64,000 bases of DNA from Zygnema cylindricum (taxonomy: Eukaryota > Streptophyta > Zygnematophyceae > Zygnematales > Zygnemataceae), in the NCBI GenBank assembly GCA_037447655.1, contig JBBHKE010001457.1, forward strand, positions 1-64,000. The letters are read 5' to 3'. The position numbers and the translations under genes are program-made. Of this stretch, positions 36,508-46,740 are shown piece by piece (position 1 is the first letter of the stretch; each line of letters starts with the position of its first letter). Under the pieces are notes generated by a model, which did no database searches, was not told where the DNA came from, and was given only the letters and a program-made list of their open reading frames with translations.

Positions 36508-36944
36508 TTAAACAATACACCTTTAATCGTTAATAGCGTATATAAATTATTAGTGTAAAGAAAAAATTAGCGTCATTCATTCTAATTTAGTGACAAGAGG
36601 CGTGGTATATCATGGTCCACTTCCTTAAATAGTGTAATTTATTATATTTAAGGTATCAATGTCACAAATTTGGGGTGACGATATAGCGTACATAAGGCTA
36701 ATGACGATTCACAGTGTACAGTACAGCGTGTATCGCTATTAGTGTTAATCATTTTTTCACCGCTTAAGACATCTTTTCTCCGTACACACTTGTCTGATTT
36801 TCACATGGAGGTCGCCAATCGGAAGGCGAGAATCTTCGCTTTCAATCGCAACCGTCACATCCAAAATTCAACAAGTGTGTACGGAGAAAATATGTTTTCA
36901 GAGGCGAAAAAAATATTAACACTATTAGCGACACACGCTGTATT

Positions 36945-37484
36945 GAACACCGTCAATCGCTATTAGAGTAATGGAATAAATAGCGTAAAAAAAATAGTGT
37001 TATTAACACTAATCGGGATTTTTTTTTTGTTTTAAATATATATACTAATTTATCCCTAACTGTAATTTGGGTTATCCTGAATATTAAATACCCGCCCTTT
37101 CGATGTCTATAGTAATTTGTGTACCCAAACAAAATCTGACAATTCGTACGCCATCGCGATGTTCACACGTTCCACGGACAAAGATATGAGAACGTGATTT
37201 TTGTCAACGAGTTTGCATCTCTTTCTTATAGTGCACAGTCACATGTGTGCACAATAATGTTAAGTGTCTTTTTATGCCTTTGTAATTCAAAAAGTACCAT
37301 TTCATACGGAGATACCCTATCCGTACGCCACACTATTTCCATCGCACTGTACTTCCATTATTAACGCTAATTGAAAAAAAACCCTAATTAGAATAATGGA
37401 AAAAATAGAATAATAGATCGTATTTCAGGTTTTTTATTTTTTAAAAGGGCACCGGATTTACTCTAATAGCGATTGGCAGTGTAA
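36945..37484. mobile_element. TIR element, family F, copy 2
   Basis: About 540 bp. The left end AACACCGTCAATCGCTATTAG and right end CTAATAGCGATTGGCAGTGT are inverted copies of each other. The interior resembles the copy at 39043-39605 (words GTTCACAC and AACGTGAT). Superfamily and duplication not determined. Confidence 0.6.
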
Positions 37485-38708
37485 TGTACTGTGCGGTATT
37501 GTAATATGCTTGAATGTACTGTATTGTACTGTACTTTAATATACAGTGTTTAGCGGCGTTAGTGTAATTCTACCGCTAAATCATAGTTCAAAAATAGGTG
37601 AAAGTAGGCCCATACAATATGCCTATTGTACGCATTACATACAATATGACCTTAAGAGCCTTATTGTATTGGCCGCAAAATGAAAAAATAGGAACAGGGT
37701 TGAGTTGCACATCGATCGATAGAGAATTAAACGTCATGTCTAAATTTTGAAAAAAAATCGGACAAAAAAATATTTGTTCTGTGAGTTTTGAGGTACTTTT
37801 TATTTGAACCGTAAGATTTGGAAGATATGATGGTCCTTGATCAAAGTAGCGATCTAAGAAAATCACATGAAATGCCTATAACAAAACTTACGATAGGATA
37901 ATCTGTCATATTAGCATCTGCAATTTTGAAGGCCACACTAAATAAAGCTTCAAATTGACCAACTAGGCAGTATGGGACAATAAAAAAAAAAATCCACACT
38001 GCCAAAAATATTACCAAAACCTACCTGTTGGTGGTTGCAAAAACACTTTCCGAAAAAATATAAACTCTCCGTACTCTCTCTCATCGCACTCTCATCGCTC
38101 TCCGCCGCGCTCATTTTAACTCCACCGCACTTATTTCACTCCACCGCAAATTTTGTTTGGTTGCCCGTCCGCGGTTTTTTTATTTCCCCAATTTTCTTTC
38201 CCTGGTTTTTTTCCCCGCAGAATGTCATCCTACGCCGTGTCAGTTCGCTTAAAAATTTCGTCCGGTGGCGTGCGCTGTACTATGATCATGCGTCAGATTG
38301 GTACGTTCGTACAGGGGTGTGCACAATGCACACACATACAGTATGCCTCATCTGCGCGAGTTTTGTGCCAAGTTTTGTGCGCCTACCAAAGGCCTAACAT
38401 AAAAACGCCTACTTTTGAACTATGCGCTAAATTTTAAATAAGTATACGTCACTAATTGAGTGCAAGGAGCCTTGGCGGATTGTAGTCCAGTCCCCTTAAT
38501 AGTGTCGCTATACGTAACGTTTGCCATTTTTAATAAATGAAAGAAAATATGGAAAAACGAATATGATACCATACTAGCCTGAATGAGCTTGTAGAAAACT
38601 AGATCGCTCACAGGCTCGCTATCAAGTATGGTGCACGAGCACCCTGTCGTCATTCGGTATACCAATTGTACCATATGACGTCATCTACCACATGAGTCAT
38701 ATGCATCG

Positions 38709-38806
38709 CGTCGACTGACTATCGATGTGATGCGATTCCATAACCGATCGCATGAAGCGTCGACTGACTATCGATGCGATACGATTCCATAACCGATCGC
38801 ATGAAG
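38709..38806. repeat. 49-bp tandem duplication
   Basis: Two adjacent 49-bp units beginning CGTCGACTGACTATCGATG, differing at two positions, followed by a partial third unit (CGTCGAC). Confidence 0.9.
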
Positions 38807-39042
38807 CGTCGACAAGCGTGTCAAATGACAACTGACGCCTGGCATGGTGGTCCGTACGTGACGGCGACAAATCGGATATTCCGCCAAAAACTGTAACTGA
38901 CTTTCCAGCGAATATTGTTGAGTAACGGGAAATTTCAAATTTGTCAATTTCGTTGGTCATCGATTTATTTTCATGTTTTGTACTTTGATGGTCGTACGCT
39001 CGAGTTTTTGGAAATATAATCTAGTTCTGAAAATTTACTACA

Positions 39043-39605
39043 GTACAACGCCAATCGCTATTAGCGTAGAAGATTTTTTAGCGTACAGGAAAAATTACCG
39101 TGGTATACGCTAATTAAGAATTATAAAATTTTGAAAAAAAACATACATTCTAATTGTTTAATAATTCTAATTTGGATCTTTGAAAAAAAAAATGTCGGTC
39201 GCAAACATGTTTACACTAATATAGGTATTGGTACAAAATTTGACAAATCATACACAAATCGTACGTTCACACAGTCGAAACGTGGCTGCTGAACGAATAT
39301 GTGCGAACGTGATATTTGACAACCCGATTAGATCCCATTTTTAGAGCGCACATTCTCATGCGTCCGCGGCTACTAAAACTCATTAATTATACTTTTTCAC
39401 TTAAAAAGGTACAATTTTACACGGTATGACACTGTCTGTACACCACACTAATTAACAGATGGCGTACTTCCATTTTGTACGGTCCTAAAAAATTATCCCT
39501 AAATAGAGTAAAAAAAAAAATAGAATGAACTTCGTTAATGGAGAGTAAAAAAAAAAAGCGGGACGGAATTAGTGTACACAACGCTAATAGTGATTAGCGG
39601 TGTAC
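39043..39605. mobile_element. TIR element, family F, copy 1
   Basis: About 560 bp between GTACAACGCCAATCGCTATT and an imperfect inverted copy ending TGATTAGCGGTGTAC. Related to 36945-37484. No coding capacity. Confidence 0.6.
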
Positions 39606-40218
39606 CGTACCGCGATAATTCCGATAATATTTATGTTTTTTAACGTAAATGGGGCCAAATATACCGCGCTGTGACGAATAACTTGCATGTATTTGAATAT
39701 ACATATATCACGACACTATTGCTGCATTTACACAGGGAATGAATGATGAATGAGATGAGGAAACGAATCATCCCGTACCATTCATTTCGCTTAAAAACAA
39801 AAAACAGAGGCGTAAAACAGCTCGACCGCTCGGCTGTCAACCTTTTTGGAGCGTAGCGACAAACAAAATATACTTTTTAGAGCGTAGCGGCGGACAAACA
39901 TACGGTCAAGTGTGTCAAAATTTGACAACTGTGGTAAGTCATCTTATTTTCCTGAAACCCTTTTCGGAATGCAGAATTCCGACTTTGAAAAAACATGAAG
40001 ACGCAACCCGAATGATTTATCCGTACTGTAACGAAATTTTCTAAAATGATGACCCATGAACAATTAGCCAATCAAAATCATGTAAAATAAAACGCAAAAA
40101 AAAAAACTTTTTTTTTTTTAATTTTGACGAAACATCTTCGCCAATTCTTACTTCCTACACGTGCGACGGACTTTCCTCGACCACCTCCTAACGCTTATCA
40201 TCTCCCATTTGACTCTCG

Positions 40219-41190
40219 TCTGTAACTTCCCTCCTTGCGTCCCTCCCTCCCTCTCAATCCACCCTCCCTCCCTTCTTCCCTCTCTCACTCTCTTCCTCCC
40301 TCTCCCTCTCCCTCTCTCTCTCCCCCTCTCCCTCTCCCTCTCTCCTAATCTACCCTCCCTCCCTCCTTTTATCCCTTCCTCCCTCCCTCTATCCCTCCCC
40401 CCCTTCCTATCTCCCTCCCGCCCTCCCTCCCAATCTGCCCTCCTTCCCTCCTAATCCGCCCTCCCTCTTTCCCTCCCTCACTCTCTCCCTTCCTCTCTCT
40501 CACCCTCCCTCTTCTCTCTCACCCTCCCTCAACCGGCCCTCCCTCCCTTTTCCTAATCTATCTACCCTCCCTCTTTTCATCCCTCCCTCCCTCCCAATTT
40601 GCCCTCCCCTCCCTCCCTCTAAATGTGCCCTCCCCTCCCTCTATCCCTCCCTCCCTATCTCCCTCCCTCCCTCCCAATCTGCCCTCCTTCCCTCCCAATC
40701 CGTCCTCCCTCACTCTCTCTTTCCCTCCCTCACTCTCTCCCTCCCTCTCTCTCACCCTCCTTCGTCTCTCCCACCCTCCCTCCCTCCCTCCCTCCCTTCC
40801 TTTCTCTTAATCTACCCTCTCTCCCTCATTTTATCCCTCTCTCCCTCCCTTTATCCCTCCCTCCTTATCTCCCTCCCCCCCTCCCTCTTTTTATCCCTCC
40901 CTCTCTCCTTCCCAAATTGCCCTCTTTCCCTCCCAATCTGCCTCCCCCTCCCTCCCTCCCTCCAAATTTGCCCTCCCCTTTCTCTCTCTCTCCCTCCCTC
41001 CCTACAACCCTCCCTCCCGCCCCCCTTTCCTCCCTCCCTCCTAATCTGCCCTCCCTCCCTCCCAATCTACCATCCCTCCCTCCCTCCCAATCTACCCTCC
41101 CTCCCTATCCCTCCCTCCTAATCTACCCTCCTTCCCTATCTCTCCCTCCCTCCCTCTATCCCTCCTTCCCTATCTCCCTCCTTCCCTCCC
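40219..41190 (+). repeat. (CCCTCC)n satellite-like tract
   Basis: Nearly 1 kb of CCCTCCCT repeats with interspersed AATCTGCCC/AATCTACCC units, so it has a higher-order period. It abuts the LTR at 41193. ORFs across it are artefacts. Confidence 0.9.
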
Positions 41191-41192
41191 TC

Positions 41193-42356
41193 TGAAATTC
41201 TATGGGCTCCATTGCCACACAGAATTCGCAGGTCCAAAGGAAGCTAATCTAGATAGTGCCGACTCTAACTTGATATAAACCCAGATGACTGACCCCTTAA
41301 CAATCAGAACCCCAATATAGCTTCACCCTTGTGAATTAACACTTTTTGTGTGCTCAGTTCCACCACAGAATGCAAAGTTAGAATAAGAGATTTGGACACA
41401 TTCACCCACTTTGACTTTCCCTAAGAAATGCAGCCACCCAGGCAGGCAAAGACTCTGACCGACTACACCCCTGTGTAGCCTGGACTCCCCTGAGTCCGCA
41501 GCAACAAGAATCACTGAATTTGGTCAACTGAATTGATAGTTATGGTTGGCCAAAGTTTGCCATTTATACAAGGTGTTCTCTGGGAGAGGCATCTACCTAC
41601 CAGAAATATTCTAAGTTCTAGTCCTTCTCTAAACCCCTTCTACTGAAGTACGGCGCCAATCACAGGACTGTACCGTAGATAAAAGTACAGGCGCCGGAGT
41701 ACTTTCTGTACGGAAATTGTACGACAAGACCATACGAGTGACAAATGTCACACCCAAACTTGTTATCTTGCGCTCCGGAGATTCCGCAATCCTCCAGCGC
41801 ATTTCCACGTGTCATCCGGAGTGGCGGCGTCAAAAAACGCCAAGGCGGCCATTCCGGAATCTCGGCTAGCACCACGGCCGTCGATTAAATCTGGTATCCA
41901 TTCTTACCCGTCGAAAATAAGTGCGCGGTATTTGTTTCGCCGTCGAAACAAATGCGCGGTATCAATTCCGCGTAAACCATACTTCACTAAACTGTTTCTA
42001 TGTACTAAGGATCTTTTTGCGCCGTTAAATGAATTCGTCTACGTGTACATATTTATATAAATATCAAACCCTATATGTCCTAGCACTAGTCCTAGACCAA
42101 ACGGACAAAGCTAACGGCTACATTGACGGACGGCAAGTACCAGGATCAATTCCTGGGTCCGTCAATACTTTAAGTAAATCCATCTATTTTCTGCTAACTG
42201 TCTGCTACAAAGCTTTAGGCAGCCATGGCCCTATCACCCTACCCAGCCTTCAGTGACTACAACAAGTGTGGGGGCTTGGTAAAGGGAGTTAGAGGTAGAC
42301 TGCCTCTACATTTTTCCTATTATAATACAGACCTAGAAAATACTCAAATATCAACA
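41193..42356 (-). mobile_element. Copia family B LTR, minus orientation
   Basis: On the minus strand it starts TGTTGATATTTGAG and ends CATAGAATTTCA, matching the family B LTRs at 47469, 50847 and 52815. 1164 bp. Flanks are CCCTC and CCTAT, not a clean duplication. The left side is the CCCTCC tract, and a short CCTATCTCCCTC piece of the same character lies on the right, so it may have landed in that repeat. It contains a tRNA-arm-like hairpin (see 42125). Confidence 0.8.
42125..42163 (+). repeat. Acceptor/T-arm-like hairpin within the family B LTR
   Basis: GACGGAC (42125-42131) pairs perfectly with GTCCGTC (42157-42163). Inside it CCAGG pairs with CCTGG around a 7-nt loop, so it looks like a tRNA acceptor plus T arm with an 8-nt bulge and no D or anticodon arms. 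A partial version occurs in the LTR at 47469. Confidence 0.5.
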
Positions 42357-42787
42357 CCTATCTCCCTCGGGTAACCGTTACTACGGTTATTATCTTGACT
42401 AACGAGAACGCATCCTACCAATACGTCACTATACCTCAAAACCCTAATTATTACTTTATAAAAACCTGCTTAATGGAACACTATTTTTTATTACACTAAA
42501 ATACATAACAATGTTATTCAGATATTTCCAGATATTGAACCGTACACAAAACGTTCCAACCATACACAAAATGTTCGAGATGCTTAGTCAGCGAGAGTCT
42601 CTAAAATCCAACCGAATGTGGTCGTATAGTACGAAGCACGTGAGTGCTTCGTCACTTGTGGTCCCACACGAATCACGCTTGTTGTTGGATTGGCACGTGA
42701 AGCCGGTCCAATACGGGGTAGAATATGGAAATATCCATACTCGAGCCGCCCGTAATAAATGGGTACGGACCCGCCAGTCTCAACATC

Positions 42788-42859
42788 GAACTGGTGGCAC
42801 AGTGGTAGTGCGTTCGCAGCTGAAGTGAAAGGTCCCAGGTTCGAACCCTGGCCGGCTCA
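42788..42859 (+). tRNA. tRNA-like cloverleaf in TRIM LTR 1
   Basis: 72 nt folding as 7-bp acceptor, 4-bp D stem, 5-bp anticodon stem, 5-nt variable loop, 5-bp T stem, plus a discriminator A. A box TGGCACAGTGG and B box GGTTCGAACCC match consensus exactly. In this copy acceptor position 3 is A, giving one mismatch. The anticodon loop AGCTGAA puts CTG at 34-36 but G at 33. A TTTT run follows two bases downstream. Confidence 0.75.
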
Positions 42860-43073
42860 ATTTTCCCAAGTGTGGGACATGCCGAATCCCGGATTTCTAG
42901 GAAATCTAACATGGTATCGGAGCCAGCGGGATTGCGGATGGTTTGACCGGCTTTCCCGTGAGGGGGGGTGTTGGATTGGCACGTGAAGCCGGTCCAATAC
43001 GGGGTAGAATATGGAAATATCCATACTCGAGCCGCCCGTAATAAATGGGTACGGACCCGCCAGTCTCAACATC

Positions 43074-43145
43074 GAGCTGGTGGCACAGTGGTAGTGCGTT
43101 CGCAGCTGAAGTGAAAGGTCCCAGGTTCGAACCCTGGCCGGCTCA
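43074..43145 (+). tRNA. tRNA-like cloverleaf in TRIM LTR 2
   Basis: Same 72-nt cloverleaf, with all acceptor positions paired (one G-T). Canonical A and B boxes, TTTT shortly after the 3' end. G33 instead of the invariant U33 argues against a normal decoding tRNA. Confidence 0.78.
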
Positions 43146-43359
43146 ATTTTCCCAAGTGTGGGACATGCCGAATCCCGGATTTCTAGGAAATCTAACATGG
43201 TATCGGAGCCAGCGGGATTGCGGATGGTTTGACCGGCTTTCCCGTGAGGGGGGGGTGTTGGATTGGCACGTGAAGCCGGTTCAATACGGGGTAGAATATG
43301 GAATATCCATACTCGAGCCGCCCGTAAGAAAAGGGTACGGACCCGCCAGTCTCAACATC

Positions 43360-43431
43360 GAGCTGGTGGCACAGTGGTAGTGCGTTCGCAGCTGAAGTGA
43401 AAGGTCCCAGGTTCGAACCCTGGCCGGCTCA
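43360..43431 (+). tRNA. tRNA-like cloverleaf in TRIM LTR 3
   Basis: Identical to the copy in LTR 2 although the LTR sequence upstream of it has changed at several positions, so the cloverleaf is the better preserved part. Confidence 0.78.
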
Positions 43432-43855
43432 ATTTTCCCAAGTGTGGGACATGCCGAATCCCGGATTTCTAGGAAATCTAACACTTGTGGTCCCTCGTGA
43501 ATCACGCTTGTGGTCCCAAGTGAATCGCGTCCGTTGGAACAAATTCAATCGACAATGGTACCGTTGAACTATACCATTTATTTCCGAAATACCCGGTTTA
43601 GATCCCGTTCGTCTGATCTTGTGAATCATATTGTCAACTGCGTGACGTGTGTGGCTGACCGTCGACGCCACTCCAAAAAACCTGCATTCGTTCTTTTGCT
43701 GACACGTGTCCATGTAAAAGTACAATACACTCTATTGTACTTTTTGTTACTGTAACGCTTATTAAAGTAGGTAAGTATTACAGTAGACTATTTAGAAAAA
43801 TAATCTAAGTACCCCTATTTACTAAAATATAGATTTTATAAATTACAACACTCCC

Positions 43856-44956
43856 CTAAATCATTAGACTTAGTAACTCACTTAGTCCAATAACATCTCT
43901 GCAAAACTGTAACTTAGGATCAGGAAGTGCTTTTGTTAACATGTCAGCTACCATCTTCTCGTCCGGTAAAATAACATAACTTAACGACTTTTGCAAGTAC
44001 TTTTTCTCTAACAAAGTGAAGTCTAACATCCATGTGTTTACTCTTAAAGTGATGTCTGGGGTTAGAGGCAATTGCAATGGCTGCCTCGTTGTCACACCAG
44101 ATAGCTTGAGGACTAGTTTGCATATACCCAAGTTCTTGTAAAATAGACTTGACCCATAGGAGCTCTTTGAGGGCGAAAGCTGCTGCCATATATTCTGACT
44201 CCATTTGGATTGAGCTGTAACCTTATGTAATTTACTACCCCAACAACAAGTTCCGTCTCCAATTTTCAAAACAAAGCCGGTCCTAGATTTCCGACTTGGC
44301 ATGTCTCCATAGCTAGCATTGCTCCGCGTCTGTGTTTTCACCTCTCCTCCTCCGAGTACAAGCTTAAGATTTCGAGTACTTGCAAGATATCTCAGTACCC
44401 TTTTTGCTGCTTCCCAGTCTGCCTTTTTAGGATTCTGCAAACTTCTACTCAAGACCCCCACAGCTGCTGCAATATCAGGTCTCGTACAATTCATAAAATA
44501 TATAAGACTTCTAACTACCTGTCTATATGGCTTTGAAGCCATAAACTCCTCCTCCCCTGACTCTAGACTCTCACACACTATAATGCTTGACTCTGAATCC
44601 CTTCCTTCCAATTTTTGCCTAAATTTCATGGGAGTTATAAATCCCTTTACATCTTTCATTTCAAATCTTTCAAACATGTTACCTATTGTTTCTTTCTGAG
44701 TTAACATAATCAGCCTTTTGTTTCTGTCTCTTTCTACCTGTATTCCTAAAATATACTTGGCCTCACCGAGGTCCTTCATCTCGAACCTAGACCTTAAAGT
44801 CGCTTTAATGCGGTTTATTTCATCCATTGACTTACTTATTAATAATAAGTCATCCACATATACAACAATGTATAGTATTTCCACGGGAAGGATTTCCAGA
44901 AAAGCCTTTGTGATACTGGCTTTGCTGCCAACCTGGCCTGTATAAACTTGTTTCAT
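43856..44956 (-). pseudogene. Copia reverse transcriptase C-terminus and RNase H (family A)
   Basis: Contains the YVDD active-site motif (VVYVDDLLLIS), FEMKDLGEAKYILGIQVERD, FMNCTRPDIAAAVGVLSRS and RVLRYLASTR. The RNase H part (MESEYMAAAFALKELLWV, WCDNEAAIAIA) is in a shifted frame at 44204-43944. The N-terminal half of RT and all upstream pol domains are absent. Ends next to the 3' LTR. Confidence 0.85.
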
Positions 44957-45197
44957 TAGCCTACTTCAGTTTAGGACAGTATCTGTATCCATGGCCCTTC
45001 TCAGAACAATAAAAACAAGTAGTAGTTGATGACCTAATCTGTCTCTTATTAAACTGATTTTGATTCTGGTTAAATTGACTCCTGTTCTGATTAATTTGAT
45101 TTCTTTTGTCAAAGTCTGTGGCAAATGCTTCAAACTTTCATTCTCTTTCAAGGAGTTTAGTATTAGTCTCTTCCTCTAATATAAGATTATACGTTAA

Positions 45198-45761
45198 CTA
45201 AAATGACCAGCTAGCTTTATCATGACTCTTTAATTGAACAGACACACCCTTCATGCTACTAGGGAGACCTCTAATAAGCAGAGCTGCTTGTTGAAACTCA
45301 GGAAATGACCCCTCAGCAGAAGAGTGAGCATCAATAAGGGCACAAAAATTGTCACAATACCCGACCATAGTTCCCCCCGAGTATTTGTTTCCCCAAATTT
45401 TTCCAGCCACCAGCAACTCCTCTTGAACATTCGGTTTCTCAAAAACGGATTTTAGTGATGTCCAAATCTCACTCGCCTTCTTCATTTTCAGGCGAGACAT
45501 GACCAAATTTTTTAAAATACAAAAAATCAGATTGTTCCTTGCCATTGAATTCTTTTTCGCCCAAGATGGATTTGTTTCATCAAGGGAGCCACCCAAGACC
45601 CCCAACAAGTCAACAGTTTCGAACGACGATTCAACCATCGCGGCCCAGTAAGCATACTTTTGGCCATTTAAGATACGAATTCTTGACGAAAGGCCCATAA
45701 CCTGTTGTTCTACAACCACCGTTGCAAGAGGAGAACCAGCAGTAGTAGTGGAAGTAGACAT
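45198..45761 (-). pseudogene. Copia GAG polyprotein fragment (family A)
   Basis: 187 codons from MSTSTTTAG; typical Copia GAG architecture (LNGQKYAYWAAMVESSF, later AGKIWGNKYSGG). The frame then breaks, but a CCHC zinc knuckle (CFYCSEKGHGYRYC) follows at about 44985-45030 in another frame. It would form the retrotransposon particle; here it is inactive. Confidence 0.8.
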
Positions 45762-46363
45762 GAAAAACAGTGGAAAGAATCAAAGTACCTACTCAACAAC
45801 CAACTTTGAACATACACAAAATATGACTCAGATAACCAAAATGCCTCAAATTTGCCACAGTGATAAACAATACAGTAAACTAACAATTCCCAAAATTGCT
45901 GCTTAAATGACTTAGTAAACCATAAGATATGATGTGTGGACGTTTCCCAAAAACTGCCCTTACAAAATCATATTGCCCAATACCGAATACTACAAAATTG
46001 GCTAAGTCCTAAGTTATATACTCACAGTGTGTATCTACTGATCTACACTAATTTGGGTAACCGTTATTACAGTTATTATCTTGACTAACGACAAAGCATA
46101 TACATGTACGTCATTGTAGCTTAAAAACCCTAATTATTATTTTCTAAAATCCTGATTAATGGAACACTATTTTTTATTACACTAAACTAAAAACCAATGT
46201 TATTTAGATATTTACAGATATTGAACCGTACACAAAACTTTCCAACCGTACACCAAACGTTCCAAATAAATAGTCAGCGTTAATCGCTAAAGTCCAGCCG
46301 AATCTGGTTGTGTAGTACGAAACACTTGAGTGCTTCGTCACTTGTGGTCCCACGCGAATCATG

Positions 46364-46368
46364 CTTGT
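46364..46368 (+). other. Paralogous empty site of the TRIM insertion
   Basis: CTTGT within the 5' LTR of family A at the position equivalent to the TRIM insertion in the 3' LTR; surrounding words (GTCACTTGTGGTCCCAC, GTGGTCCCTCGTGAATCAC) match the sequence on both sides of the TRIM. Confidence 0.85.
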
Positions 46369-46740
46369 GGTCCCTCGTGAATCACGTATGTGGTCTTGGG
46401 TGAATCGCGTCTATTGGAGCAAATTCGATCGACGATGGTACCGTTGAAGTGTACCATATGTTTCTAGAATACCCGGGTCAGATCCCGTTCTTTCGATCAT
46501 GTGAATCGAATCGTCAACTATTTTGACACGTATGGCTGACTGTCGGCACCACTCCGAAAAAACTACATACGTTCTTTCGCCGACACGTGTCCCTACAAAA
46601 GTACGATACACTATACTGTATTGTTTCCTACTACAACGCTAATAAAGGTAAGTATTACAGTAGACTATTAGGAAAATATCCTAAGTTATTTTTACCCCTA
46701 TTTACTGAAATAAAAATTTATATATTACAACATTTGAGAC

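Larger units (their letters stand above)
42683..43483 (+). mobile_element. TRIM retrotransposon, three LTRs and two internal domains, tRNA gene in each LTR
   Basis: LTRs at 42683-42911 (229 bp), 42969-43197 (229 bp) and 43256-43483 (228 bp), each starting TGTTGGATT and ending AATCTAACA, a near-perfect inverted repeat. The two internal domains (42912-42968 and 43198-43255) are only 57-58 bp. They begin TGGTATCGGAGCC, the primer-binding site for initiator tRNA-Met with one mismatch to the common TGGTATCAGAGC, and end in a GAGGGGGGG polypurine tract. Target duplication CTTGT flanks the whole array (42678-42682 and 43484-43488). The LTRs differ at only about one to four positions, so it is young. 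Plus strand assigned from primer site to polypurine tract. Confidence 0.93.
42362..46732 (-). mobile_element. Copia family A element with internal deletion, minus orientation
   Basis: The 5' LTR lies at about 46732-46054 and the 3' LTR at 43850 to about 42362 (interrupted by the TRIM). Both start TGTTGTAAT on the minus strand; the ends facing away are diverged and I could not fix the terminal CA. Next to the 3' LTR is a polypurine tract (AGGGGAG). The interior keeps a GAG domain and a CCHC zinc knuckle, then jumps directly into the end of reverse transcriptase and RNase H; protease, integrase and most of RT are missing. The LTRs are diverged, so the insertion is old. Confidence 0.82.

Noticed and set aside
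40623-41195. 190-aa Pro/Leu/Ser ORF
   Set aside because: Translation of the (CCCTCC)n tract; no conserved domain.
42788-43431. Functional nuclear tRNA-Gln(CUG) gene cluster
   Set aside because: All three copies lie inside retrotransposon LTRs and have G at position 33; a decoding role is unlikely.
41193-46732. One intact Copia element bounded by the family B LTR on the left and the family A LTR on the right
   Set aside because: The two LTRs belong to different families (TGTTGATATT and TGTTGTAATA starts, different bodies), so they cannot be a pair.
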